Shown here one piece after another: positions 9,603 through 19,600 of a stretch of DNA of 64,000 nt. The translations under genes were made by a program, and so were the position numbers. Where the stretch lies: NCBI GenBank assembly GCA_016719295.1, contig JADKAF010000001.1, forward strand, positions 6,696,001-6,760,000. The letters run 5' to 3'. Numbering within the stretch: the first letter of the stretch is position 1; the number at the start of each line of letters is the position of its first letter. A model generated the notes under the pieces. That model made no database searches and was not told the origin of the DNA. It saw nothing but the letters and a program-made list of their open reading frames with translations. This DNA is from Planctomycetota bacterium (GTDB lineage Bacteria > Planctomycetota > UBA1135 > JADKAF01).

Positions 9603-9959
9603 ATGTCGCGCCGCCACGCCTCCCTCGCCTTCTTCCTCTACGCCCTCGTCGTCGCCGGCAGCGGTCTGCTCCGCTACCTGCTCACGGGCAGCGGCACGAC
9701 CGGCCTCTGGTTCGGGCTCGCCATGGGCGCGCTCGCCCTCGGCTCGAGCGTCGCTCTCGCGCGCAGCGCGCGGGGCCTCGCGTACCTCCCCGGCGCGCTG
9801 GCGCTCGCGCTCGTCGGCGGCTGGTTCGCGTACGAGTGCTTCGTGCGGAACGGCTTCGCGCAGGCCGAGCTGCGCCAGCTCGCGCTCCTCGCGCTCACGA
9901 GCGGGCTCGCGCTCGGGCTGCTCTGGCCCCAAGCGCGAGGGGCGCAGAGCTCCGGCTAG
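9603..9959 (+). CDS. TMEM14-like small membrane protein
   Basis: A 118-residue protein with four hydrophobic segments: about residues 6-25 (ASLAFFLYALVVAGSGLLRY), 30-52 (GLWFGLAMGALALGSSVALA), 57-75 (LAYLPGALALALVGGWFAY) and 90-108. Length, glycine-rich helices and a charged residue between helices 1 and 2 resemble the TMEM14 family, small membrane proteins of unknown bacterial function. ATG 9603 is the first start after the divergent sigma gene, 140 bases away; the frame is open further upstream but antisense to that gene. The family call is tentative; the gene itself is supported by its hydrophobic pattern and clean ends. Confidence 0.55.
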   Translation: MSRRHASLAFFLYALVVAGSGLLRYLLTGSGTTGLWFGLAMGALALGSSVALARSARGLAYLPGALALALVGGWFAYECFVRNGFAQAELRQLALLALTSGLALGLLWPQARGAQSSG

Positions 9960-9981
9960 ATGCGCCGCGCGCGCAGCGCGC

Positions 9982-11799
9982 TCAGCGCGCCGCTTCGACC
10001 TGATCGCGCTCGCGCTTCCGCGCCTTCTCGTCGAGCAAGCGCTTCCTGAGCCGCACCGAGCTCGGCGTGATCTCGACCATCTCGTCGTCCTCGATGTACT
10101 CGAGGGCTTCCTCGACGCCCATCAGGCGAGCGGCGGCGAGGCGGACGGTGGCTTCCTTGGTCGCCGAGCGGACGTTGGTCAGCTTCTTCAGACGGCAGAC
10201 GTTGACGACGAGGTCGCCGTCCTTGCAGTTCTCGCCGGCGATCATGCCCGTGTAGACCGGATCGCCGGGCTGGATGAAGAAGGTGCCTCGATCGGAGAGG
10301 CCCTCCAGCGCGTAGGTGGTGACCTGGCCGGGCTCGGAGGCGACGAGGACGCCGTTCTGGCGGCGCGAGAAGGAGCCGCGGTCGGGCTCGTAGGAACGGA
10401 AGACGTGGTGCAGGATCGCCTCGCCCTGCGAGAGCGAGAGGAGTGCGGTGCGCGCGCCGATCAGACCGCGCGAGGGGATCTTGAACTCGAGCTCCTGCAT
10501 GGAGCCCTTGGTGCGCATCTCGACCATCTCGCCGCGGCGGCGACCGAGGAACTCGATCACGCGGCCCACGGCGAAGTCCGGCGTCTCGACGATGGCCGTC
10601 TCGATCGGCTCGCAGCGGACGCCGTCGATCTCCTTCAGGATCACGCGCGGCTTGCCGACGACGAACTCGAAGCCCTCGCGGCGCATGTTCTCGATCAGGA
10701 TGCCGAGGTGGAGCAGGCCGCGGCCCGAGACGCGGTATTGATCGCTCTTCTCGGTCTGCTCGACGCGCAGCGCTGCGTCGGCGAGGGCGGCCTTGTCGAT
10801 GCGTCCCTGGATCTGGCGCGAGGTGACGTACTTGCCCTCGCGGCCGGCGAGCGGCCCGTCGTTCACGCCGAAGATCATCGAGATCGTCGGCTCGTCGATC
10901 AGGATCGGCGGCAGCGACCAGGTGGTCGTCGGGTCGCCGAGGCCGTCGCCGATGTTGATGTCGTCGAAGCCCGAGATCGCGGCGATACCGCCGGCTTGGA
11001 CCTCGTTCGTCGGCACGCGCTTCAAGTCCTCGAAGGTAAAGAGCTGGCGCACGGTGGCGTTGCTCTGGCGACCATCTTGGCGGCGGTGCATCAGCTTGTC
11101 GCCGACGCGCAGATAGCCCGAGCGCACGCGGCCGATGCCGATGCGTCCGACGAACTCGTCGTAGTCGAGCGTCGCGACCTGGAAGAGCGTCGGGCCCTTC
11201 GGGTCGTCCTTGGGGGCCGGGATGTGCTGCAGGATCGCGTCCATCAACGGCACGAGATCGTCGCTGAGGTTGTCCGGCGTGAGGCCGGCCTTGCCTTCGC
11301 GACCCGAGGCGTAGACCACCGGGAAGTCGAGCGCTTGGTCGTCGGCCTCGAGGGCGACGAAGAGGTCGAAGACCTCGTTCAGGACCTCGCCCGGACGGCG
11401 GTCCGGGCGGTCCATCTTGTTCACGACGACGATGGGTTTCAGGTGGTTCTGGAAGGCCTTCTGCAGCACGAAGCGCGTCTGCGGCATCGGGCCTTCGAAG
11501 CTGTCCACCAGCAGGAGCACGCCGTCGGCCATGAGCAGCGTGCGCTCGACCTCGCCGCCGAAGTCGGCGTGGCCGGGCGTGTCGACGATGTTGATGCGGA
11601 CCCCGCGCCACATCACCGAGGTGTTCTTGGCGAGGATCGTGATGCCGCGCTCGCGCTCGATGGAGTTGCTGTCCATCGCGCACTCGGCGACCTTCTGATT
11701 GCTGCGGAACGTCCCTGCGGTCTTGAACAGCGCGTCCACGAGCGTGGTCTTGCCATGGTCGACGTGGGCGATGATGGCGACGTTGCGGATCTCTTGCAT
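9982..11799 (-). CDS. typA: Ribosome-associated GTPase TypA/BipA
   Basis: 605 residues, the usual family length. The N-terminus reads MQEIRNVAIIAHVDHGKTTL with the G1 P-loop at about 11-19, followed by switch I and ERERGITI, DTPGHADFGGEVER and NKMD motifs of translational GTPases. The C-terminal half has the BipA-type RGLLHLGILIENMRREG segment and the family-specific C-terminal domain ending in RLRKRLLDEKARKRERDQ. TypA binds the ribosome and supports 50S assembly and growth under stress. It lies downstream of ispG on the same strand with an 80-base gap and is convergent with the TMEM14-like gene. Confidence 0.96.
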   Translation of the reverse strand: MQEIRNVAIIAHVDHGKTTLVDALFKTAGTFRSNQKVAECAMDSNSIERERGITILAKNTSVMWRGVRINIVDTPGHADFGGEVERTLLMADGVLLLVDSFEGPMPQTRFVLQKAFQNHLKPIVVVNKMDRPDRRPGEVLNEVFDLFVALEADDQALDFPVVYASGREGKAGLTPDNLSDDLVPLMDAILQHIPAPKDDPKGPTLFQVATLDYDEFVGRIGIGRVRSGYLRVGDKLMHRRQDGRQSNATVRQLFTFEDLKRVPTNEVQAGGIAAISGFDDINIGDGLGDPTTTWSLPPILIDEPTISMIFGVNDGPLAGREGKYVTSRQIQGRIDKAALADAALRVEQTEKSDQYRVSGRGLLHLGILIENMRREGFEFVVGKPRVILKEIDGVRCEPIETAIVETPDFAVGRVIEFLGRRRGEMVEMRTKGSMQELEFKIPSRGLIGARTALLSLSQGEAILHHVFRSYEPDRGSFSRRQNGVLVASEPGQVTTYALEGLSDRGTFFIQPGDPVYTGMIAGENCKDGDLVVNVCRLKKLTNVRSATKEATVRLAAARLMGVEEALEYIEDDEMVEITPSSVRLRKRLLDEKARKRERDQVEAAR

Positions 11800-11879
11800 G
11801 GAAGCTTTGTGCCGCTAACGATGCGGCTCCGTTGGATGCGCGAGGCGATGAGCCCCCGGCTTCGCGCAGCGATGAGCTT

Positions 11880-13013
11880 TCAGCTCTGCGCCGCGATGAG
11901 GCGGTCGAGCTCGGCCTTCAGATGGTCGAGGACTTGGTCGTAGGGGAAGGAACCGAGCGATTCGTCTTTGCGCTTCAGGTTCACGGTCTTCGGGCCGCAC
12001 CAGAGGCCGAGATCGGCGTCATCGGTCTCGCCGGGGCCGTTCACACGGCAACCCATCACGGCGATGGTGAGCTTCTTCTCGGCGGCGTAGCGCGTGAGCT
12101 CCTTCACCTGCTGCGCGAGCTCGACGAACGCTTCGTTCTCGACGCGCGAGCAGGAGGGGCAGGAGATGATGTTCAGGCCCTTGCCGAAGTTCGGCGGCAC
12201 GGAGCGGAAGCGCCCGGCGGCGACGTCTTCGATGATCGCGCGACCGACCTCGATCTCCTCGTGCTTGCGCGGGTTCGGCACGGTGAGCGAGACGCGGAGC
12301 GTGTCGCCGATGCCGCGCGCGAGCAGCTGCTCGAAGGCGATGCGGGTCTTGATGATGCCGTCGGGCGGGAGGCCCGCTTCGGTGACGCCGAGGTGGATCG
12401 GCACGTCGGGGCGCAGGGCGGCGAAGCGCGTGTTGCCTTCGATCACCTTCTGCGGATCGCTGTCCTTCAGCGAGACGCAGTAGTCGCGGAAGCCGAGCCG
12501 GTCGAGGATCTCGCAGTGCGCGATGGCGCTGGCGACCATCGCGCCGAGCTGATCGCCCGGATGCGCTTCGAGGAACGCCGGAGCGACGCTGCCGCAGTTC
12601 ACGCCGACGCGCAGCGCCAAGCCGTGCTGTGTCGCGATGCCGGCGAGGAAGGCCACCTTCTCCTCGACGCTCTTCTCGCGCTCGTGGTGGTGCAGGTGGC
12701 CCGGGTTGTAGCGCATCTTGTTGACGAAGGGCGCGACCCGCTCGGCGAGGCGGTAGTTCTCCTGCAGGTCGACCGAGAGCACCGCGTCCGGGCAGCGGCG
12801 GCGGATCTCGATCAGCGCCTCGGCGTCGGCGTTGTTGTCGATCGCGATGCGCACCACGTCCGCGCCGGCGGCGACGAGGGCGCGCACCTGGGCGGTGGTG
12901 GCCTCGAGGTCCTGCGTGCGCGTCGCGCACATCGACTGTACGGCGATGCGGTTCGAGCCCCCGATCTTCAGGGGACCGATGCGGATCTCGCGGGTCTTGC
13001 GCGGGGGCAGCAT
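11880..13013 (-). CDS. ispG: 4-hydroxy-3-methylbut-2-enyl diphosphate synthase (flavodoxin/ferredoxin)
   Basis: 377 residues of the bacterial IspG (GcpE) type. The N-terminus MLPPRKTREIRIGPLKIGG leads into the TIM-barrel part (IAVQSMCATRTQD, ADVVRIAIDNNADAEALIEI). The C-terminal iron-sulfur part carries the three cluster cysteines in ISCPSCSRVE and VMGCRVNGPGETDDAD. It catalyses the penultimate step of the MEP pathway of isoprenoid synthesis, reducing MEcPP to HMBPP with a [4Fe-4S] cluster. It precedes typA on the same strand and the two may share a transcript. The ATG at 13013 is the natural start; nothing upstream continues the family. Confidence 0.96.
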   Translation of the reverse strand: MLPPRKTREIRIGPLKIGGSNRIAVQSMCATRTQDLEATTAQVRALVAAGADVVRIAIDNNADAEALIEIRRRCPDAVLSVDLQENYRLAERVAPFVNKMRYNPGHLHHHEREKSVEEKVAFLAGIATQHGLALRVGVNCGSVAPAFLEAHPGDQLGAMVASAIAHCEILDRLGFRDYCVSLKDSDPQKVIEGNTRFAALRPDVPIHLGVTEAGLPPDGIIKTRIAFEQLLARGIGDTLRVSLTVPNPRKHEEIEVGRAIIEDVAAGRFRSVPPNFGKGLNIISCPSCSRVENEAFVELAQQVKELTRYAAEKKLTIAVMGCRVNGPGETDDADLGLWCGPKTVNLKRKDESLGSFPYDQVLDHLKAELDRLIAAQS

Positions 13014-13135
13014 GGGCAGAGTGGAGGCGTGCGGCGGCGGAAAAAGGCCAAGATGCTAGCCGCTCGCCGTCCGGCTGGGAACGCGCGAGCGGGATCGCGG
13101 GCGACGGAGGGGCTGGTCGTCGCGGAGCGTCGCGC

Positions 13136-16100
13136 TCAGAGCACGAGGGTGACGCGGTCCTCGTTCACGAGGTGGATGGTCACCGTCGCGGGATCGAAGA
13201 GCAGGCCCTGGCCGAAGATCTGCGCGCCGGCCAGGAAGGGATCCGCGGGCGTCGGGAGAGAGCCGACGGCTCGCCCGCCGACGAGGACCTGCGCGTTGGG
13301 CAGCGCCAGGAAGAATCCCGCGGGATCGAGCACCAGCAGGCCCTGCACCGGCGCGGGCAGCGCGATCGGGCTCGGCAGGTGCGGCAGGTACGAATGCCAG
13401 CCGAACGCGAGCCAGCCGTCCGGGCCCCGCACGCTCGCGGTGAGCGGCGTACCCAGTACGAGCTCGCCGGGAGCGCTGCCCGCGTAGCCGAAGGGGGCCT
13501 GCAAGGCGACGCCCACGCGCCCGGTGTCGTTCGTGCCCGCTCGCGGGGAGAGGGCCGCGACCAGGAGCGTGCGGGAGCGCCCGGCGGGGGAGCCTCCGAC
13601 CGCGAGTGGCAGGCGGGCGTCGAGGCCGCCGCCGCTGTCGTCGTCGTTCCCCAGCGAGCGCCCGCTCCCGAGGTCGAACGCGAGGAGCTCGGGATCCGCG
13701 GTGCCGATCGGAGAGCAGTTCGGCGCGAAGGGGTAGCCCTGCAGCACGGGCGTGCCGTCGAGCGCGATCCAGGTCTGCGTGCCGTGATCGAAGAGCTCGA
13801 GCGCGAGATCGGAGCGCAGCAGCAGCTCTTCCGAGCCGCCCGCGTTGCTCGGCGTCGGCGCGGCTCCCGAGCCGTTGCGATAGAGCTCGATCTCCGCGCG
13901 GAGCCCCAGGATCGACGCGCCGCTACCGGGCCCGAGCAAGGAGGTCACATCGAACTCGAGCAGGTCCCAATGCTCCGCGCTCGCGCCGTGCAGCGCGGAA
14001 GCGTAGTCCTCGCGGCGCGCGCGCGAGTAGATCCCGTCGTCGGCGGCGAGGTCGCTCGCCGCGGTGCCCTGGTAGATCACGCCGCTGGCGCCTGTGAAGC
14101 GCGCCGCGTCCGGACCGAGTTGCAGGTCCTTCGCGGTGCGCACGGCGTTGCTCGGGCCGAGGTCGAGCTCGAGCCGCGCGACATCGTAGTAATGGTGCAC
14201 GTCCCAGATCGCGTCGTCCCAGCAGGCCTCCCAGCGCAAGCGCAGGACGATCTGGCTCTGCGGTCCGACGCTGCCGGGAGGCAGCGGCCCCGCGATCGCC
14301 TTGCGGATCGGACCGGGATGCTGCGCCGAGGGCGCGCGCCAGAGCGCCGAGGTCGCGCTGCCGCGCCACGGGGCCGGCGAGCGCGGCGCGGCGAGCGCGG
14401 TGATCGCGATCTCGTTGGTGGCCTCGAAGGCGAAGCCGTGCGCCGGGCTGGTGGGATCGAGCGTCGCGCGCGCTTCGTCCTCGGCGCTCGCGGCGGACTG
14501 CGGGATCGGTGCGCAGCCGAGCGTCAGGTCGACGCGATCCTCGAACGGCATCACGTCGCCGAGGGCATCCCAGGTCCCGCCGGTGTGGCGCCGGATCTCG
14601 ACGCGGCGCGCGAACACGTTCGCTTCCTCGGAGGAATCGTCGAAGCTCGGCGGCGCGCTCGCGCCGCTGCTCGTCGCGTTGCCGGCGAAGTACCACTCGG
14701 CGAAGAAACGCAGGGCGCTGAGCTGTGAGCCCGTCCCCCCGAGCGTCGCCAGATCGAAGTCGAGCTCGAGCGCGCAGAGCTCGCACGCGTCCCGCGCGCT
14801 GTCGGCGAGGTTCGCGGCGAGGTAGAGATCGTCGTCGGCCGCGAGCTCGGCCGCTCCGCCGAGCAGCACGCTCGCCGCCCAGCCCGCGTTCGTCCCGGGG
14901 ATCCATCGCGCGGCGATGGGAGCGTAGCTCTGCCGCCCGAGCGGGCCGTCCGCCTCGACGAAGCAGCGGTCGACGAAGAGCGCGAGATCCCAGCCGCCCG
15001 CGCTCACGTCGAAGTCGGTGACGAGCCGAGCCGTGAGCCGGCCGCTCGCATCGAGGTGCTCGTCGACGAAGACGAAGCCCTGCGTCACCGAGACCTGGAG
15101 ATCGGTGGGGCCGGCGTAGCTCCCCGCGCTGGGCTGCGGACGCGACCAACGCTGCGCGCTCGGGAGATCGCGCCAGCTCACGTCGGGCAATCCGGCGTTG
15201 AGGGCCGCGAGCACGACGAAGGTGTCGGCGCCGATCGCGGCGGCGGTCTCGCCGATCTCTTCGGCCGCGAGCTCCAAGCCGCGCAGCGGGCGCCCTTCCG
15301 CATCGTCGAGCAGGATCCGCGTGCGGTGCGGCCAGCCCGCGTCCTTCGCCGAGAGCGTTCCGTACTCGATCCCGGTCGGCTGCCAGAGGAACGCGGAGTT
15401 CTGCTCGCCGCCGACATCGACGCGCAGCGTGCCGCTCGGGCAGCTCCGCGAAGGGATCCCCGTGCCGCTCGGCGCGAGGGTGAGCTGCAGCGCGGCGGGG
15501 AGATCGCTGCGCTCGCGCACGCGCGCGAAGTAGATGCCCGCGGGGAGCGCGGTGCGGATCGCGGCCTCCCCGCTCGTCGCGCCGATGCGGCTCGAGGCGA
15601 GGAGCTGCCGCCCGTCGGGACCGAGGAGCTCGAGCTCGAGCTCGCTCGCGGAGAGCGGGGTCGCGGCGATGCGCAGCGCGTCGCTCTGCACGACCTCCAC
15701 GATCACCGCGGCGCGCTCGCCCGCGGCCAGGTTCAGCGGCAGCGCGCTCGTCGCGCGCAGGACCGGCGGAGCGAGGCAGCCCGGCGAGAAGAGGTAGCCG
15801 CCGTTCAGCGCGAAGGACGCCGAGGAGACGCGGAAGTACCAGGAGCCGCTCGGCAGCAGCAGATCGAGCTCCGGATACAGACCGTTCGTGTCGTCGTTGA
15901 ACGCGAGCGTTCGTCCGGCCGCATCGAGGAGCTCGAGCGTTGGGTCGGAGAGCGGCTGCGGGCTCGCGGGGTCGGGGTCGACGCGCGCGAGGAAGCGCAG
16001 CGGCGTCGCGGTGTCGATCCGAAACACGTCGAGGTCGTGGATGCCGACCAACGCGCCCTGCATCACGTCGCCGCAGGTGAGCGGATTCGCGAGGCTCGGA

Positions 16101-16507
16101 GCCTCGTTCGGCTCGGTCTCGAGGAGCAGCGCCTCTGGCGCGGGGCCCAGCGGAGCGTAGGCGCGCGGCCCGGAGCGCGGGACAGGACGCAGGTGCTCCA
16201 ATGCTTCGCGCGTGCTCGCGCGCCCGCCGATGCCGTACTCCAGGGCTTGCAAGCGCAGGAACAGCTCCGCGTCGCGCTCCAGCTCCTGCTCGGGACCGCG
16301 CCGCGCGCTCCACGTGGCGCGGAAGCTCGCTTCGTCCACTTTGCGCATTCGTTCGCCCGGCCAGAGGCCGTCGATCGCGCGGACCTCCGCGAGCGCGCGA
16401 TCACCATAGCGCTCGACGTAGCGTTCCAGGCGCTCCTGCGCCGAGAGCGCGCGATCACAGACGAGGAGCGCGGTCGCGCCGAGAAGGAGGGTCGCGGGAC
16501 GGAGCAT
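13136..16507 (-). CDS. Large secreted protein with pre-peptidase-like domain and shared C-terminal module
   Basis: 1,123 residues with a clear signal peptide (MLRPATLLLGATALLVCDRA, cleavage near ALSAQE). At about residues 150-240 there is a bacterial pre-peptidase C-terminal-like domain: ETEPNEAPSLANPL, LDVFRIDTA, then LELLDAAGRTLAFNDDTNG and SGSWYFRVSS. The long middle is beta-rich and unrecognised, with several copies of a pattern of asparagine/aspartate-rich loops. The C-terminal 120 residues carry a module seen on four other secreted proteins in the window (LVGGRAVGSLPTP followed by DPFLAGAQIFGQGLLFDPA). No catalytic motif was seen, so it is probably a structural or binding protein at the cell surface. 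It is divergent from the next secreted gene, sharing a 159-base upstream region. Confidence 0.75.
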   Translation of the reverse strand: MLRPATLLLGATALLVCDRALSAQERLERYVERYGDRALAEVRAIDGLWPGERMRKVDEASFRATWSARRGPEQELERDAELFLRLQALEYGIGGRASTREALEHLRPVPRSGPRAYAPLGPAPEALLLETEPNEAPSLANPLTCGDVMQGALVGIHDLDVFRIDTATPLRFLARVDPDPASPQPLSDPTLELLDAAGRTLAFNDDTNGLYPELDLLLPSGSWYFRVSSASFALNGGYLFSPGCLAPPVLRATSALPLNLAAGERAAVIVEVVQSDALRIAATPLSASELELELLGPDGRQLLASSRIGATSGEAAIRTALPAGIYFARVRERSDLPAALQLTLAPSGTGIPSRSCPSGTLRVDVGGEQNSAFLWQPTGIEYGTLSAKDAGWPHRTRILLDDAEGRPLRGLELAAEEIGETAAAIGADTFVVLAALNAGLPDVSWRDLPSAQRWSRPQPSAGSYAGPTDLQVSVTQGFVFVDEHLDASGRLTARLVTDFDVSAGGWDLALFVDRCFVEADGPLGRQSYAPIAARWIPGTNAGWAASVLLGGAAELAADDDLYLAANLADSARDACELCALELDFDLATLGGTGSQLSALRFFAEWYFAGNATSSGASAPPSFDDSSEEANVFARRVEIRRHTGGTWDALGDVMPFEDRVDLTLGCAPIPQSAASAEDEARATLDPTSPAHGFAFEATNEIAITALAAPRSPAPWRGSATSALWRAPSAQHPGPIRKAIAGPLPPGSVGPQSQIVLRLRWEACWDDAIWDVHHYYDVARLELDLGPSNAVRTAKDLQLGPDAARFTGASGVIYQGTAASDLAADDGIYSRARREDYASALHGASAEHWDLLEFDVTSLLGPGSGASILGLRAEIELYRNGSGAAPTPSNAGGSEELLLRSDLALELFDHGTQTWIALDGTPVLQGYPFAPNCSPIGTADPELLAFDLGSGRSLGNDDDSGGGLDARLPLAVGGSPAGRSRTLLVAALSPRAGTNDTGRVGVALQAPFGYAGSAPGELVLGTPLTASVRGPDGWLAFGWHSYLPHLPSPIALPAPVQGLLVLDPAGFFLALPNAQVLVGGRAVGSLPTPADPFLAGAQIFGQGLLFDPATVTIHLVNEDRVTLVL

Positions 16508-16666
16508 GAGCGAGGAGCCGAGTGGGGCGGATCAGCATACCTCGGGCCGCCGCGGTCCGGGCGAAGTGCGGCGGGGCACGCCGCGAGTCGGCGGGAATAC
16601 GGCGCTGCCCGTCAGAGCGGCGGTCGAGCGGGCAAGGGAGGAGCATCTCCGCACTTCGAGGCTCTC
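16508..16666. promoter_or_regulatory. Divergent intergenic region between two secreted-protein genes
   Basis: The 159 bases between the start codons of the two divergent secreted-protein genes must contain the promoters of both. No confident -35/-10 pair, operator or riboswitch was recognised. A purine-rich AAGGGAGGAG lies about 25 bases upstream of the right-hand start, too far for an ordinary ribosome site. Confidence 0.3.
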
Positions 16667-19600
16667 ATGCTCCGTTCCTCCTCGTTCCTCCCGGGCCTCC
16701 TGCTGGTCTCCGCGGCCGCAGCCCAGACCCCGCTCTCCGGCTCCCTCCGCGATGGCGCCGGCGGCCCGCTCCTCTCCGGCGTGGTCTACCACGTCACGGG
16801 GAACCTCTCCGTGCCGACCGGCCAGACGTTGACCATCCAGGCTGGAGCCATCCTCAAGTTCCAATCCAACCTCTTCACCGTCGACGGCACCCTCGACGTG
16901 AACGGCACGGCCGGCAGCCCGGTGATCTTCACGTCGATCCACGACGATGCGGCTGGCGGCGACACGAACGGCAACGGCAACGCGACGGCGCCGGGTCCCG
17001 ACCAGTGGTACGGCATCTCTCTCGCGGCGACGGCGAGTGGCTCCGCCTTCGACTTCGCCTCCGTGCGCTACACCGGAGCGAGCTTCTGGGCCGGCATCAG
17101 CCTCGGCGCCGGCAACGTGGCGCTGCGCGATTGCAGCTTCCTGACCAACAACTGGGGGGCGCTGGCGCTCGACGCGTCGTCGCGCCCGCTGGTCACTCGT
17201 TGCAGCTTCAGCGACGTGCGTAACCGGCCCGCGATCTACGGTGCCGACATCGACGCCGTGCCGGGCTTCACCAATTGCACGGTCACGAGCAATCCCGGCG
17301 GCAACTTCCTGCGCGTCGATGCTCCCGTCGTGAACGGGTCGATCTCGATCGTCGCGAGCAACTGCGTCGGTGGCGCCCTCGTCTACAACACGAATCTCTC
17401 CGTCCCGGTGGGCGCGACCCTGACGCTCGGTCCGGGCGTCGTGATCAAGCCGCTCGCGCCGCAGTTCCTCACCGTCGATGGCACGCTGCGCGTGCAAGGC
17501 ACCGCGGCGAGCCCGGTGGTATTCACCTCGATCCACGACGATGCGTTCGGCGGGGACACGAACGGGAACGGCAGCGCCACCGCGGCCGGGCCCGATCAGT
17601 GGTACGGCGTCTCGCTGTCGCCGAACGCCAGCGCGAGCGTCCTCGATCATTTGCACGTGCGCTGCACCGGGGCGGGCTTCTGGGCGGGAATGACGCTGAA
17701 CGGCGCTCATGCGACCCTGCGCGATTGCGTGTTCACCACGTGCAATTGGGGCGGACTCGGTCTCGACGCTGCGGCGCGCCCGCTGGTCGCGCGCTGCACG
17801 TTCACCGACGTCCGCAATCGCCCGGCGATCTTCGGCGCGGACATCGACGCGGTGCCGGGCTTCACGAGCTGCACGGCGACAGGCAATCCAGGGGGCAACT
17901 TCCTGCGCATCGACGATGCCGTCGTGAACGGCTCGACTTCGATCGTCGCGAGCAACTGCGTCGGCGGTGCGCTCGTCTACAACACGAATCTCCAGGTGCC
18001 CGCCGGCTCGACGCTGACGCTCGGTCAGGGCGTGGTGATGAAGCCGCTCGCGCCGCAGTGGTTCGGCGTCGATGGCACGCTGCTCGTGCGGGGGGCCTCG
18101 GCGCAGCCGGTCGTGCTGACCTCGTTCCACGACGACACCTACGGCGGCGACACGAACAACAACGGGAACGCGACCGCGGCTGGGCCCGATCAGTGGTACG
18201 GCCTGGTCTGCAACGGCGGCTCGGACGCGAGCGTGCTCGAGCATCTCGTCGTGCGCTGCACGGGAGCGGGGTTCTACGCGGCGATCGCGCTCGATGACGC
18301 CGACCTGCGGGTCCAGGACTCGCGCTTCGAGCTGAACAACTGGGGCGGCATCGGCTTGGACCCCGAATCTCGGCCGATCGTCGAGCGCTGCAGCTTCACC
18401 GATGTCCGCGGTCGGCCGGCGATCTTCGGCGGCTCGCTCGAGGCCTTGCCGGGATTCCGCGACAACACGGCGTCGGGTTGCCCCGGCGGGAGCTTCCACC
18501 GCGTCGACGATCCGACCTGCGACCAAGCGGTGACGATTGCGGCGGCGAACTGTCTGAATGGCGCGCTGGTCTACAACGCCAACCTCATCGTGCGACCGAC
18601 CGGCGTCCTGAGCTTGCTCTCCGGCGTCGTGCTGAAGCCGGCGAGCGCGCACGCGATCCACGTCGACGGACAGCTCAACGTCGTGGGGCCGGTGACCTGC
18701 ACCGCGTACGCCGACGACCAGTACGGCGGAGATACCAACAACAACGGTCCGAGCTCGGGCGGTCCCGACCAGTGGTACGGCATCGCGTTCCGCGCCGGCT
18801 CGAGCGGCTTCGTCGATCAGCTCCTGGTGCGCTTCACCGGCGTCGGCTTCACGCCCGCGATCTCGTGCGTCTCGCCCAACGTCGCCTTGCGGCGCACCCG
18901 CGTGGAGCACGGCAACTGGGGCGGATTCGCGCTGGAAGCGGCGGGTGTGGCCGAGGATCTCGTCGCCTGGGACTGCGGCAGCTTCGGGATCCGCCTCAAC
19001 GCGGGGAGCTTCGCGCTGCGGCGCTGCACGGTGGCTGCGATTCGGGGCTTCGGCATCGAGCGCCTGGCGGCCTTCAGCGGCCAGGTCGCGAGCACGATCT
19101 CGTACGGCAACTCCAACGCGGGCTTCAACGGCTTCAGCGCAGGTCAGATTCGCTACAGCAACGGCTCGGGCATCAGCGGTGGCGTCGGCAATCGGAACGT
19201 CGATCCGCTCTTCGCGCTCCCCGCGCAAGGCGACCTCCGCATCTCGCCGTACTCCTCGTGCGTCGATGCCGGTGACCCCGCGGACTTGGGGAGCGGGCTC
19301 GATGCCAACGGGTTCCCGCGCTATCTCGACGGCGATCTCGACACGGCGATCCGCGTCGACATGGGCGCCTTCGAGCACGACAACCTGCTCTTCGCCGTCT
19401 TCGGAGACCCGTCGCCGGGCCAGACCGTGACGCTCTTCTCGGCGGCGCTGCCGTCGATCCACACGGTCGTGCTGATCCTGGGCGTCGGTCCGGCGTTCGA
19501 GCTGCCGCTCTTCAACTACGGCCCGCTCTTCCCGAACCTCTTCGGCCCCTACGTGATGCTGAACTGGGCACCCAACCTGAGCGTGCCGATCCAGATCCCG

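Noticed and set aside
11800..11900. Repeated GCGATGAG octamers between typA and ispG
   Set aside because: Three copies with irregular spacing, the third inside ispG; too short and too GC-rich to separate from chance.
16766..19141. CRISPR-like or IS-like array
   Set aside because: The repeats are direct, 594 bp long, contiguous and in frame inside one gene; there are no spacers or transposase.
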